Below are positions 52,507 to 62,278 of a DNA stretch of 64,000 nt, piece after piece. Source of the DNA: Mangrovimonas futianensis (lineage in GTDB: Bacteria; Bacteroidota; Bacteroidia; Flavobacteriales; Flavobacteriaceae); contig NZ_JAJJNF010000003.1 in assembly GCF_021245805.1 (NCBI RefSeq), forward strand, positions 1 through 64,000, in the 5' to 3' direction. Position 1 is the stretch's first letter. The number at the start of each line of letters is the position of its first letter. The position numbers and the translations under genes were made by a program. The notes under the pieces are model-generated. The model was not told the origin of the DNA. It made no database searches and worked only from the letters and a program-made list of their open reading frames with translations.

Positions 52507-53220
52507 TTAATCCTGTAGAGCAAATACTTTTCTCAGCAGATCGGTGGATCTGGATCCTATATTGTTTCTGATGTCCTTTTCTTCAACAGCAATCATTTTG
52601 TAGACACCTTGAAGTGCTTCGGTAGTCACATAATCGGTTAAGTCTGGATTTACGTCATCAGTAAATGGAACTGAATTATATTTCTGAATTAAGGTAGCCC
52701 AAATTTGGTCTGCTCCTACTTTGGAAAAAGACTTATTGATAACCGGATGGAACTTCTCATATAGAGCTACCTGTGTTTTATTTTCAAGGTAAAGGGTGGC
52801 GGCATTGTCAGATCCTAGTAAAATGTTTTTAGCGTCATTAAAGGTGATTCCTTTTACCGCATCAACAAATATAGGGGTGGCTTCACTAACGGCATCTTCA
52901 GCAGCTCTATTCAAAAGTTTTAAACCTTCATCAGCTAGATTACCTAGGCCTATGTCTCTTAATGTTTTGTCAACTTTTTTCAATTCATCAGGAAGCAAAA
53001 TTTTGACCATGTCATTTTTATAAAAACCATCTGTTTGAGTGAGTTTGCTTACTTGTTCTTGTATGCCTTTATCTAAGGCTTGTCTTAAGCCAGCAGCAAT
53101 TTCTGAATTTCCTATACCGGGAGTTTGAGTGGTGTCTGGAAGGTTGTTGACTACATCTTGCAATTCGGCACAACTAAAAATAGTAAAGGTTAAGCAAAGG
53201 GCTAGAAGTTTTGTTTTCAT
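52507..53220 (-). CDS. DUF4197 lipoprotein
   Basis: 237 residues from the Met at 53220 (MKTKLLALCLTFTIFSCAEL), chosen because it gives a clean lipoprotein signal with Cys17; a longer frame starts at 53265. The body (GLRQALDKGIQEQVSKLTQTDGFYKN...) is the DUF4197 helical domain, found in Bacteroidetes and proteobacteria, function unknown. Confidence 0.88.
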   Translation of the reverse strand: MKTKLLALCLTFTIFSCAELQDVVNNLPDTTQTPGIGNSEIAAGLRQALDKGIQEQVSKLTQTDGFYKNDMVKILLPDELKKVDKTLRDIGLGNLADEGLKLLNRAAEDAVSEATPIFVDAVKGITFNDAKNILLGSDNAATLYLENKTQVALYEKFHPVINKSFSKVGADQIWATLIQKYNSVPFTDDVNPDLTDYVTTEALQGVYKMIAVEEKDIRNNIGSRSTDLLRKVFALQD

Positions 53221-53440
53221 TCGTATTTTGAGGTTAAATTTGAGAGTAAAGATACTAATTGCCAATCAACTTCATTGCGAATTATTGGTTTGTTACCCGT
53301 GTGCCTAGGCGTAATAATTTAAGAAGGAGTGCCAATTTCACATTAAATAATTATCAAAATAGATAAAAACAAGGTCGTATTTTGATAAATGTTTAATTAT
53401 ATCGCTTTTTATTTTTAAATTTAGTAATTCGATAAAAGTT

Positions 53441-54025
53441 ATGACACCTCATTTTCATTTAAAAATAATTAGCATTTCTGATAAGGCCTACAAACGTCAA
53501 TTGTTGGTTACACCAAAAGATGTTTTTACGTTACAACATTTTTTAAAGGATTTGCTAAAAAGAAATGTCATGATTATCAATACTAATATAGGAGTTGATT
53601 TTTATTACAGAAGTGAAGTACCACATGATGATTTGATTGTTAGTGCCTTTTTGCTATTGGTGACTACTAAAGGTAGGAAAAGGAACGATTTCATAGTTAG
53701 AACCATGAACAGTGAATTGGAAATTGCTGAGCAAACCAAATGTTTTTTTAATCGCATCATTAATATGCCGTTATTGTTTAAGAGTTATTCCAGAAGTATG
53801 CTGTTCCAGATTGAAAATAATTATGAGGCGCATAAAGAGTTATTCAATGAGCTGTTTTTGGTCTGGCAGAAGGAACTTTTGGAATCCTCAGAAAATGGTC
53901 CAATCTTATTTAAAGTTTTACCATTTATAAGAGCGGTCCAACAAATTTTTATCCGTCATAATCACTCATATCCAGCATTTCAGAAACTATTGGAGGACGG
54001 GTTAAGCAATCAGCATATCAATTAA
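53441..54025 (+). CDS. Uncharacterised protein, 194 residues
   Basis: No signal peptide or transmembrane segment. Mixed alpha/beta with a helical C-terminal half (FNRIINMPLLFKSYSRSMLFQIENNYEAHK). I do not recognise a family. It lies 112 bp upstream of icmF in the same direction, with icmF having its own -7 box, so the link to that gene is uncertain. Confidence 0.65.
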   Translation: MTPHFHLKIISISDKAYKRQLLVTPKDVFTLQHFLKDLLKRNVMIINTNIGVDFYYRSEVPHDDLIVSAFLLLVTTKGRKRNDFIVRTMNSELEIAEQTKCFFNRIINMPLLFKSYSRSMLFQIENNYEAHKELFNELFLVWQKELLESSENGPILFKVLPFIRAVQQIFIRHNHSYPAFQKLLEDGLSNQHIN

Positions 54026-54102
54026 CTTATTTTATATCCCATTTTTTTAATCTATTTTTTTAGAATATTTAAAGTAGATACTTCCTTTTGTTGAATATTC
54101 TT

Positions 54103-54110
54103 TAAATTTG
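54103..54110 (+). promoter_or_regulatory. -7 box for icmF
   Basis: TAAATTTG, 27 bp before the chosen ATG; it overlaps the alternative upstream TTG start at 54108, which is thereby excluded. Confidence 0.55.
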
Positions 54111-54137
54111 TTCCGCTTTAAAACTGTTTTTTTATCA

Positions 54138-57100
54138 ATGGAACAAATAACACCATATAAACCCAAAAATAAAGTTAGAATTGTTACTGCGGCCTCTCTT
54201 TTTGATGGTCATGATGCAGCTATCAATATCATGCGTCGTATTATTCAAGCTACTGGCGTTGAGGTTATTCACCTAGGTCACGACAGAAGTGTTGAGGAAG
54301 TTGTCAATACAGCGATACAAGAAGATGCCAATGCCATTGCAATGACCTCCTATCAGGGTGGGCATAATGAGTATTTTAAATACATGTATGATTTACTAAA
54401 GGAGAAAGGTGCTGACCATATCAAAATTTTTGGTGGTGGCGGTGGTGTTATCCTTCCAGAGGAGATAGAGGAGCTTATGGCTTATGGAATCACTAGAATT
54501 TACTCCCCTGATGATGGTAGGGAGATGGGATTGCAAGGAATGATCAATGATTTGGTAGAAAAGTCAGATTTTGCCGTTGGCAATGATTTAAATGGTGAAG
54601 TAAATCATTTGGAATCCAGAGATGTTAAATCCATTGCTAGAGTTATTTCTTCGGCTGAGAATTTCCCGGAAGTTGCCAAGGATACACTAAATATCATTCA
54701 CGATAGAAATAAAACAGCTAAATCACCTGTTTTAGGAATCACAGGAACAGGAGGTGCTGGTAAATCCAGTTTGGTAGATGAGTTAGTACGTCGATTCCTT
54801 ATTGACTTTCCAGAAAAGACTATCGGTATTATTTCTGTAGATCCGTCCAAAAGAAAAACGGGGGGAGCCCTATTGGGAGACCGAATCAGAATGAATGCCA
54901 TTAATTCGCCAAGAGTCTATATGCGTAGTTTGGCAACACGTCAATCCAATTTGGCCCTATCTAAGCACGTGAATGAAGCTATTGAAGTTTTAAAAGCAGC
55001 TCAGTTTGATCTTATTATTTTGGAAACTTCAGGTATTGGACAGTCCGATACCGAAATTTTAGAACATAGCGATGTTTCTCTATATGTGATGACTCCTGAA
55101 TTTGGAGCTGCCACACAGTTGGAAAAAATAGATATGTTGGATTTTGCTGATTTGGTAGCAATCAACAAATTTGATAAACGAGGAGCTCAGGATGCTCTTA
55201 GGGATGTGAAAAAGCAATATATGCGTAATCACAACCTGTGGCATGCCGATCCAGATGATATGCCGGTTTTTGGTACCATAGCATCCCAGTTTAACGACCC
55301 TGGAATGAATTCCCTTTATAAAGCCGTTATGGATGAGTTAGTGGAAAAAGCTCAAGCTGATTTAGAATCTACGTTTGAAGTTTCTAAAGAAATGAGTGAG
55401 AAGATATTTGTCATTCCACCGGCTAGAACCCGTTATCTTTCTGAAATTTCAGAAAATAATCGGGCTTATGATAAGCAAGTTGAAGCTCAGGTTGAGGTAG
55501 CCCAAAAATTATTTGGAATTTTTACCGCTTTGGAAAGCGTTTCAAATGCTTCACTGAAACTAAATGCCTATGGCATTGACGATGACGTTTTGGAGGCTAC
55601 GAAAGAAAATGGGAATTCTGAATTTATTGACCTCTTGAAGAAAGAATTTGATAGAGTAAAAATGAATTTAGATCCTTACAATTGGGAGGTTATTTTAGGC
55701 TGGGATGAAAAAGTTAATAAATACAGACAGCCGATTTATTCCTTTATGGTAAGGGATAAGGAAATTAAAATAGAAACACATACTGAGTCTTTATCACATA
55801 CACAAATTCCGAAGGTAGCATTGCCAAAGTATTCGGCTTGGGGAGATATTCTGAAGTGGGTCTTACAGGAAAATGTTCCTGGTGAGTTTCCGTTCACTTC
55901 AGGTTTGTACCCTTTTAAAAGAACAGGGGAAGATCCTACCAGGATGTTTGCCGGCGAGGGAGGGCCAGAGCGTACAAATAGGCGTTTTCATTACGTGAGT
56001 TTAGGCATGCCGGCCAAAAGACTTTCAACAGCATTTGATAGTGTGACCTTATATGGAAATGATCCCGACTACCGCCCCGATATTTATGGGAAAATTGGTA
56101 ATGCAGGGGTAAGTATTTGTTGTTTGGATGATGCTAAGAAATTGTATTCCGGATTTAATTTGGCTGATGCAATGACTTCTGTGAGTATGACCATTAATGG
56201 TCCGGCGCCTATGTTGTTAGGCTTTTTTATGAATGCAGCTATTGATCAACAGTGTGAGCTTTATATTAAGGAAAATAACTTGGAAGCTGAGGTTGAGGCC
56301 AAGATAAATGCTATTTATGAAGGTAAGGAGAGACCTCGATATTTTGGAGAACTACCAGAAGGAAATGATGGTTTGGGGTTGATGTTGCTAGGTGTAACAG
56401 GGGATCAAGTGTTGCCAAAAGAGGTTTATGAAACAATAAAAGCTAGAACCATTTCACAAGTTAGGGGAACTGTTCAGGCAGATATTTTGAAAGAAGATCA
56501 AGCTCAAAACACTTGTATTTTTTCTACAGAATTTGCTCTACGTTTGATGGGGGATGTTCAGGAATATTTTATCCAAAATAATGTAAGGAACTTTTATTCG
56601 GTTTCCATTTCAGGTTATCATATTGCGGAAGCCGGTGCAAACCCTATAACCCAGTTGGCTTTTACACTGGCTAATGGGTTCACTTACGTCGAGTATTATT
56701 TGAGTAGAGGGATGGATATCAATAAGTTTGGTCCTAATTTATCCTTTTTCTTTAGTAATGGAATCGATCCCGAGTATGCCGTTATAGGTCGTGTGGCCAG
56801 ACGAATTTGGGCTAAGGCTTTAAAAAATAAATATGGAGCCAATGCTAGAGCTCAAATGTTGAAATATCACATTCAAACTTCAGGTAGGAGTTTGCATGCT
56901 CAAGAAATTGATTTCAATGATATTCGTACAACGCTTCAAGCGCTTTATGCGATATACGACAACTGTAATTCATTGCATACCAATGCCTATGATGAAGCAA
57001 TTACAACGCCAACTGAAGAGTCTGTAAGAAGGGCTATGGCGATTCAGTTGATTATTAATAAAGAGCTGGGATTGGCTAAAAATGAAAATCCTATTCAGGG

Positions 57101-57563
57101 TGCTTTTATTATTGAAGAATTGACTGATCTTGTGGAAGAAGCGGTATTGCAAGAATTTGATCGTATTACCGAACGTGGAGGTGTTTTGGGTGCAATGGAA
57201 ACGATGTATCAACGCAGCAAGATTCAAGAAGAAAGTCTTTATTATGAAACCTTAAAACACAATGGTGATTTTCCGATAATTGGAGTGAATACCTTTTTAA
57301 GTAGCAAGGGATCACCAACGGTTCAGCCAAAAGAGGTCATTAGAGCAACAGAGGAAGAAAAGCAGAACCAAATAAAAACATTGGAGCAATTGCATGCCAC
57401 CTATGCTGATAGAATTGAAGATACTTTGAAAAAAGTACAACGTGCTGCTTTAGAAAATGAAAATATGTTTGAGGAATTGATGGAAGCGGCAAAGGTTTGT
57501 TCTTTAGGGCAAATTACCTCGGCACTGTTTGAGGTTGGAGGACAGTATCGACGAAATATGTAG
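54138..57563 (+). CDS. icmF: Isobutyryl-CoA mutase, fused form (IcmF)
   Basis: 1141 residues from the ATG at 54138. Order: N-terminal B12-binding domain (~10-140, SLFDGHDAAINIM with the DxH motif that holds the lower cobalt ligand), MeaB-like G-protein chaperone domain (Walker A GTGGAGKSS, ~200-430), then the acyl-CoA mutase TIM barrel and C-terminal region. This order is that of IcmF and differs from two-subunit methylmalonyl-CoA mutase. Interconverts isobutyryl-CoA and n-butyryl-CoA (and in some members pivalyl- or isovaleryl-CoA) with adenosylcobalamin. Followed by a terminator. Confidence 0.93.
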   Translation: MEQITPYKPKNKVRIVTAASLFDGHDAAINIMRRIIQATGVEVIHLGHDRSVEEVVNTAIQEDANAIAMTSYQGGHNEYFKYMYDLLKEKGADHIKIFGGGGGVILPEEIEELMAYGITRIYSPDDGREMGLQGMINDLVEKSDFAVGNDLNGEVNHLESRDVKSIARVISSAENFPEVAKDTLNIIHDRNKTAKSPVLGITGTGGAGKSSLVDELVRRFLIDFPEKTIGIISVDPSKRKTGGALLGDRIRMNAINSPRVYMRSLATRQSNLALSKHVNEAIEVLKAAQFDLIILETSGIGQSDTEILEHSDVSLYVMTPEFGAATQLEKIDMLDFADLVAINKFDKRGAQDALRDVKKQYMRNHNLWHADPDDMPVFGTIASQFNDPGMNSLYKAVMDELVEKAQADLESTFEVSKEMSEKIFVIPPARTRYLSEISENNRAYDKQVEAQVEVAQKLFGIFTALESVSNASLKLNAYGIDDDVLEATKENGNSEFIDLLKKEFDRVKMNLDPYNWEVILGWDEKVNKYRQPIYSFMVRDKEIKIETHTESLSHTQIPKVALPKYSAWGDILKWVLQENVPGEFPFTSGLYPFKRTGEDPTRMFAGEGGPERTNRRFHYVSLGMPAKRLSTAFDSVTLYGNDPDYRPDIYGKIGNAGVSICCLDDAKKLYSGFNLADAMTSVSMTINGPAPMLLGFFMNAAIDQQCELYIKENNLEAEVEAKINAIYEGKERPRYFGELPEGNDGLGLMLLGVTGDQVLPKEVYETIKARTISQVRGTVQADILKEDQAQNTCIFSTEFALRLMGDVQEYFIQNNVRNFYSVSISGYHIAEAGANPITQLAFTLANGFTYVEYYLSRGMDINKFGPNLSFFFSNGIDPEYAVIGRVARRIWAKALKNKYGANARAQMLKYHIQTSGRSLHAQEIDFNDIRTTLQALYAIYDNCNSLHTNAYDEAITTPTEESVRRAMAIQLIINKELGLAKNENPIQGAFIIEELTDLVEEAVLQEFDRITERGGVLGAMETMYQRSKIQEESLYYETLKHNGDFPIIGVNTFLSSKGSPTVQPKEVIRATEEEKQNQIKTLEQLHATYADRIEDTLKKVQRAALENENMFEELMEAAKVCSLGQITSALFEVGGQYRRNM

Positions 57564-57587
57564 AGTTTTAAGATTATTATTAAAACT

Positions 57588-57616
57588 AAAACCCGAGATT
57601 ATCTCGGGTTTTTTAT
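57588..57616 (+). terminator. Terminator after icmF
   Basis: 11-bp stem AAAACCCGAGA/TCTCGGGTTTT with a TTA loop and T-run. Confidence 0.9.
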
Positions 57617-57649
57617 GCTTTATGTTTTTGGTCAAAGACGGATTGTTTG

Positions 57650-59407
57650 TTAGATTTTTACAAATTTTTTAATGTGTCTTTCTCCAGTCCATAATTCACA
57701 TTCCAAAAAATAAATGCCTGATGATAATTGGGAAACATCCAATTTGTTTTGGTTACCAAAAAATAAAATTTGCTTACCGCTCATGTTGTAAACTTTGGAT
57801 TGTTTCAGGTCTTTGTTGACCTGTATCATGTGTTTGGTTGGATTTGGATATATCTTGAAATTTGAGACTTGAAACGATGCAACACTCAAAGCTTCTTGAA
57901 TAATGACCATGAAATCTTCTGTTTGCCCAAACGATGGTTCAGAGCAGGGTTGAGGAATAGCGGAATCTTGATAATCACTGGCAATACGCATCCTCAAGGT
58001 TTCTGAAAGAATGGCGCTATTGGGTACTTCAAAGTTTGCTGTATGTATTTCATAACTACCTCCGGTTGCATCACTTGATATGATTAATTCCTCAACTTCA
58101 AAAATACCATTGTTGTTAAAATCAATCCAGCCTCTCACGTTTTCAGAGTTGAAGCCTGTGGTAATACTTATAGTATAAGTTGTTCCTGCTACTAAGTTAG
58201 CAATAAGTGGTAGTTGGGTATAACAATCTTGTTGGGTTGAATGATCGATGTAAAACTGGTTGCCATCTCCTGAATATCCAGAAGAGGTATATTGTAAATC
58301 ATTTAAACTCACATTGTATATACCAATGTTGAATTCGTTTTCGGGAAATTGGATGGTTGTTGGTTCACATAATGATGCTATTGGTTGCGAAGGGAATTCA
58401 GTGGTGTCATCTGTAGGTGTGGCACCAAGTGAATTGAGGAGTCCAGGACGATAGTTTTCAAGTATAAATATCAGTCGATCTTTTTGCCCTTCAGAAAACC
58501 TGTCGGGACACCAAGAATAGTTCATGAAATTGTGATTGACGGGATCAAAGGAGGTTCCAGTACATGTATTTGTATTGGTAGGACATCCACTTACCAAGAG
58601 GTGGGGGTCAGTATCGCATACCAAATCACCTTGGGTAGTGCAGTCGTCATTAATTGGGCAAATGTCACCATCAGCACCTTCAAAGGTATGTCGAAGTCCG
58701 AAGGAATGACCTACTTCATGAGTAATGGCCCAATTAGTATAACTGTGGTGAAGTACTACGCCATCAATACTTGGGTCCACCCCAGGGTAATAGGCGTATC
58801 CTGCTACACCGCTGCCTTCCAAGCCGCCTTGAATATTTGAAACAATCCAAATATTTAAATAATCCGTATTAGGCCAGATGCTCAAAGCTTTTAAATCTGA
58901 GTCGAGGGCGCCAATGGTTTCTCCCGGGTATGCTACACCATATTCCGAATAGCCATCCAAAGCACTGCCGTCTATTCTAACAATGCCATTTGTTTCTTCA
59001 CAATCAGGTGTTCTTTGTGCTAGAATGAATTCAAAAGGAATCGGTGTCCCTCCTTCATCTTGATTGGGGTTTTCAAACCAAGTGGCGGCATATTCTTGGT
59101 TTAATTCATCAACCAATGCAAATAAGGTGGCATCACTTGGGTTTTTAGGTGTGCCAATGGTTTCGCCTGTATGAATGACATGAATGACAATGGGGATTTG
59201 GTAAATTTCATTGGTTGAAGACTCTTTTTCATAAAGCTTTTTACTGTTATAAAGAGCCCATCTTAGATTTTGTTCTTGAAGGGATTTTAAATATGAGGAA
59301 TCTATTTCTTTAAGCTGATTTTCAAACTGTGTTGTGAGGCACCAGTTTTGGGCAAACATCCAAAGGTTTGAAAACATAAGGCATAAGAAAAGGCTTTTAA
59401 CTTTCAT
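57650..59407 (-). CDS. Secreted M43 zinc metalloprotease with GEVED and T9SS type A domains
   Basis: 585 residues. Signal peptide (1-20), pappalysin-like M43 protease domain with HEVGHSFGLRH (230-240, HExxHxxGxxH), a GEVED domain (~400-505, with RGWIDFNNNGIF and FGQTEDFMV), and a C-terminal type A sorting signal (FKIYPNPTKHMIQV ... KKFVKI) for type IX secretion. It degrades extracellular protein or peptides. Confidence 0.92.
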   Translation of the reverse strand: MKVKSLFLCLMFSNLWMFAQNWCLTTQFENQLKEIDSSYLKSLQEQNLRWALYNSKKLYEKESSTNEIYQIPIVIHVIHTGETIGTPKNPSDATLFALVDELNQEYAATWFENPNQDEGGTPIPFEFILAQRTPDCEETNGIVRIDGSALDGYSEYGVAYPGETIGALDSDLKALSIWPNTDYLNIWIVSNIQGGLEGSGVAGYAYYPGVDPSIDGVVLHHSYTNWAITHEVGHSFGLRHTFEGADGDICPINDDCTTQGDLVCDTDPHLLVSGCPTNTNTCTGTSFDPVNHNFMNYSWCPDRFSEGQKDRLIFILENYRPGLLNSLGATPTDDTTEFPSQPIASLCEPTTIQFPENEFNIGIYNVSLNDLQYTSSGYSGDGNQFYIDHSTQQDCYTQLPLIANLVAGTTYTISITTGFNSENVRGWIDFNNNGIFEVEELIISSDATGGSYEIHTANFEVPNSAILSETLRMRIASDYQDSAIPQPCSEPSFGQTEDFMVIIQEALSVASFQVSNFKIYPNPTKHMIQVNKDLKQSKVYNMSGKQILFFGNQNKLDVSQLSSGIYFLECELWTGERHIKKFVKI

Positions 59408-59707
59408 TGAAATAGAATGATATTTTTCGAATCGACCTTTAGGTAGAATTCATTTGCTAATTTATTTGTTTTCTTTTATTTAAGCATAAAACTAAAGATA
59501 AGATATGTCTTTTGTTAGGTGAAAGATCCCCGAAATATGATTTTCATTATGTTTTTAATCGAAGAAAATAGCAAAATCTAACGGTAGAAGGGATTATTTC
59601 TTCCTTTTAACTAAAATTTCAATTGGTAATCAAATAGTTAACTGTTTCGTGCCTAAATTTAAATACTAGCCGGTGAAATAATTGTTGAACTTTAAAACCA
59701 ACAACCT

Positions 59708-59848
59708 ATGAAACCCACACTCAACTACACTTTTAAAAGACGTACAAAAAACCATTTGGATTGGTTGCTTAACGTTATTAAATCAGAGAAGTATTTTTTG
59801 GCAGAAGGGTATATTCTTACTGTCAATTTAAAACGCAATAAGCAATAA
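59708..59848 (+). CDS. Small basic protein, 46 residues
   Basis: MKPTLNYTFKRRTKNHLDWLLNVIKSEKYFLAEGYILTVNLKRNKQ in three short segments: basic N-terminus, an amphipathic middle and a basic end; no signal peptide. A terminator starts 6 bp after the stop and a TAAATTTA -7-like box lies at 59654-59661, so it appears to be its own unit. Family not recognised. Confidence 0.5.
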   Translation: MKPTLNYTFKRRTKNHLDWLLNVIKSEKYFLAEGYILTVNLKRNKQ

Positions 59849-59853
59849 ATGAG

Positions 59854-59884
59854 AAAGGCCCAACTAACATAGTTTGGGCCTTTT
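59854..59884. terminator. Terminator between the 46-residue gene and acyl-CoA dehydrogenase
   Basis: 10-bp stem AAAGGCCCAA/TTGGGCCTTT with a 10-nt loop, T-rich on the plus side and A-rich on the other. Confidence 0.82.
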
Positions 59885-59902
59885 CATATTTAAATGATTT
59901 TT

Positions 59903-61045
59903 TTAATCTCTTAAAATACTTCTTGAAATAACTATTTTTTGAATTTCTGAAGTCCCTTCATAGATTTGGGTGATTTTGGCGTCACGCATTAATCTTTCTA
60001 CGTGGTATTCTTTTACAAAACCATTACCACCGTGAACTTGTACAGCTTCAACAGTTGTGTCCATGGCAACTTTACTGGCATACACTTTGGCCATAGCACT
60101 GGATGTATCATAGTTGTTTCCTTGGTCTTTATCCCAAGCAGCTTTCATAACCAAATGTCTGGCAGCTTCAATTTCTGTTGCCATATCTGCCAATTTAAAT
60201 GCAATGGCCTGATGGTTGCAGATTTCTGTTCCAAAGGCTTTTCTTTCTTTAGAATATTTTTTTGCTAGTTCGTAAGCTCCAGAGGCGATTCCCAATGCTT
60301 GAGAAGCAATACCGATACGACCTCCAGAAAGGGTTTTCATTGCAAACTTAAATCCAAAACCATCTTCTCCTATTCTATTTTCTTTAGGGACTTTTACATC
60401 ATTAAACTGAAGCGTGTGCGTGTCACTACCTCTGATTCCTAATTTGTCCTCTTTAGGGCCCACATCAAATCCAGGCATTCCTTTTTCAACAATTAGGGCA
60501 TTGATTCCATGGTGTCCCTTGTCTCTGTCTGTTTGAGCAATGACTAGGTAAACATCGGCACGTCCTCCACTGGTGATCCAGTTTTTGGTACCATTTAAAA
60601 GGTAATGATCTCCCATGTCAATGGCTGTTGTTTTTTGTGAAGTGGCATCACTTCCTGCTTCTGGTTCACTAAGACAAAACGCTCCTATAAACTCACCTGA
60701 GGCCAATTTGGTCAGATACTTTTGTTTTTGTTCTTCGCTTCCATATTTTTCAAGACCGTAGCAAACTAGGGAATTGTTAACAGAAACCATTACAGATGCC
60801 GAGGCATCAATTTTAGATAATTCTTCCATGATCAATACATATGAAATGGTATCCATGCCACTTCCTCCGTATTTGGGATCGACCATAATTCCCATAAAAC
60901 CAAGGTCGGCCATTTTTTTGACCAATTCCTTAGGGAATTGTTGTTTTTCATCTCTTTCAATGACGCCAGGTAAAAGTTCGGTATTCGCAAAATCGCGAGC
61001 GGCATCACGAATCATGATATGTTCTTCAGTTAATGAAAAATCCAT
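59903..61045 (-). CDS. Acyl-CoA dehydrogenase
   Basis: 380 residues. FAD-dependent alpha,beta-dehydrogenation of acyl-CoA. Family signatures GAFCLSEPEAGSD and the C-terminal QIYEGTSEIQKIVISR are present, with the catalytic Glu in the YEGTSE loop. Length and motifs match short-chain/branched-chain acyl-CoA dehydrogenases; the exact chain length is unknown. With IcmF it suggests branched-chain or butyrate-type acyl-CoA use. Confidence 0.94.
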   Translation of the reverse strand: MDFSLTEEHIMIRDAARDFANTELLPGVIERDEKQQFPKELVKKMADLGFMGIMVDPKYGGSGMDTISYVLIMEELSKIDASASVMVSVNNSLVCYGLEKYGSEEQKQKYLTKLASGEFIGAFCLSEPEAGSDATSQKTTAIDMGDHYLLNGTKNWITSGGRADVYLVIAQTDRDKGHHGINALIVEKGMPGFDVGPKEDKLGIRGSDTHTLQFNDVKVPKENRIGEDGFGFKFAMKTLSGGRIGIASQALGIASGAYELAKKYSKERKAFGTEICNHQAIAFKLADMATEIEAARHLVMKAAWDKDQGNNYDTSSAMAKVYASKVAMDTTVEAVQVHGGNGFVKEYHVERLMRDAKITQIYEGTSEIQKIVISRSILRD

Positions 61046-61085
61046 AGAAACGATTGTTTATTAATGATTTGATAAAAATTGTTGC

Positions 61086-61116
61086 CAAATATAACCTTTT
61101 AGTATCATTTTTTCAA
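61086..61116 (-). promoter_or_regulatory. Promoter of the acyl-CoA dehydrogenase gene
   Basis: Minus strand TTG (61114-61116), 20-bp spacer, TATATTTG (61086-61093). Confidence 0.65.
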
Positions 61117-61140
61117 TAATGATTTATATTTTTACGCCAT

Positions 61141-62208
61141 ATGATAATGGAAACATTTAATGTTGTAGGGGTGATGTCTGGAACTTCTTTAGATGGAATA
61201 GACTTGGCCTATGTTACCTTCACTAAATTAAACGGAACTTGGCAATTTGTGTGTCATGATGCAGTGACTGTTTCTTACCCCCCAAATTGGAAGCGTAAAC
61301 TTCAGGGGTTAGTCGCGTTTTCTAAGGATGAGTTATTGGATTTGGATGTTGAATACACCGATTTTTTAGCCCATATTATTGTAGATTTTGTTGACCAGTA
61401 TCCAAAAGGAACAATTGATATGGTGTGTTCTCATGGTCATACCGCATTACATCAACCTGAAAGGGGCTTGACTTATCAAATTGGAAATTTACCAAAAATA
61501 TCCAAGAAGATAGGGTTGCCCGTAGTATGTGATTTTAGGATCGAGGATGTGGCTCTGGGTGGGCAAGGAGCTCCGCTAGTACCCATTGGCGACCAATTGT
61601 TATTTGGATCTTATGATTATTGTCTCAATTTAGGAGGGTTTGCTAATGTGTCTATGCAGGTTGATGGTAACCGAATTGCCTATGATATATGTCCGGTTAA
61701 TATTGTATTGAACCATTACGTGAGTAAAGTAGGGAAGGAATTTGATGCAGGCGGTGTATTAGCCAAGTCTGGGGGAGTGGATGAAGGTTTGTTGAAAGAA
61801 TTAAATGCAATACCATTCTATGGCGAATCCTATCCAAAATCTTTGGGATTGGAATGGGTAAATACAGAGGTTTTTCCTAGAATAGATAGTTGTAGTTTAG
61901 AACTACCAATTATATTAAGGACTTTTGTAGAGCATATCGCTTTTCAAATTGGACAAAATCTTCAAGGAGTATCTTCTCAAAATATATTGGTTACTGGGGG
62001 AGGAGCGCATAACCAATTCTTAATGGAGCGCATCAAATCCCATGCAAAACCATACGTTATTATACCAGAAACATTAATCGTTGATTTTAAAGAAGCTATT
62101 GTATTCGGCTTTTTGGGTGTGTTAAAATTGCATAATGAAATCAATTGTTTAAAAAGTGTTACGGGAGCTAGGAAAGACCATAGTTCCGGAATGATATATT
62201 ATCCTTAA
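61141..62208 (+). CDS. anmK: Anhydro-N-acetylmuramic acid kinase
   Basis: 355 residues. Recycles cell-wall 1,6-anhydro-MurNAc by phosphorylation with ring opening. Signature GVMSGTSLDGIDLA (ATP-binding) and the GQGAPLVPIGD and NLGGFANVS motifs are present. Start may be Met1 (61141) or Met3 (61147). Confidence 0.94.
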   Translation: MIMETFNVVGVMSGTSLDGIDLAYVTFTKLNGTWQFVCHDAVTVSYPPNWKRKLQGLVAFSKDELLDLDVEYTDFLAHIIVDFVDQYPKGTIDMVCSHGHTALHQPERGLTYQIGNLPKISKKIGLPVVCDFRIEDVALGGQGAPLVPIGDQLLFGSYDYCLNLGGFANVSMQVDGNRIAYDICPVNIVLNHYVSKVGKEFDAGGVLAKSGGVDEGLLKELNAIPFYGESYPKSLGLEWVNTEVFPRIDSCSLELPIILRTFVEHIAFQIGQNLQGVSSQNILVTGGGAHNQFLMERIKSHAKPYVIIPETLIVDFKEAIVFGFLGVLKLHNEINCLKSVTGARKDHSSGMIYYP

Positions 62209-62278
62209 AATTATTGCAAAATTAACTTTTAAGGATAGCAAGTTTTTTATATTTGTTAACTTCAATTACTAACCTAGA

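Noticed and set aside
43353..54137. Cobalamin riboswitch before nrdJ or icmF
   Set aside because: No B12-box-like conserved core or long structured leader was seen; the icmF leader is only ~27 bp from the -7 box.
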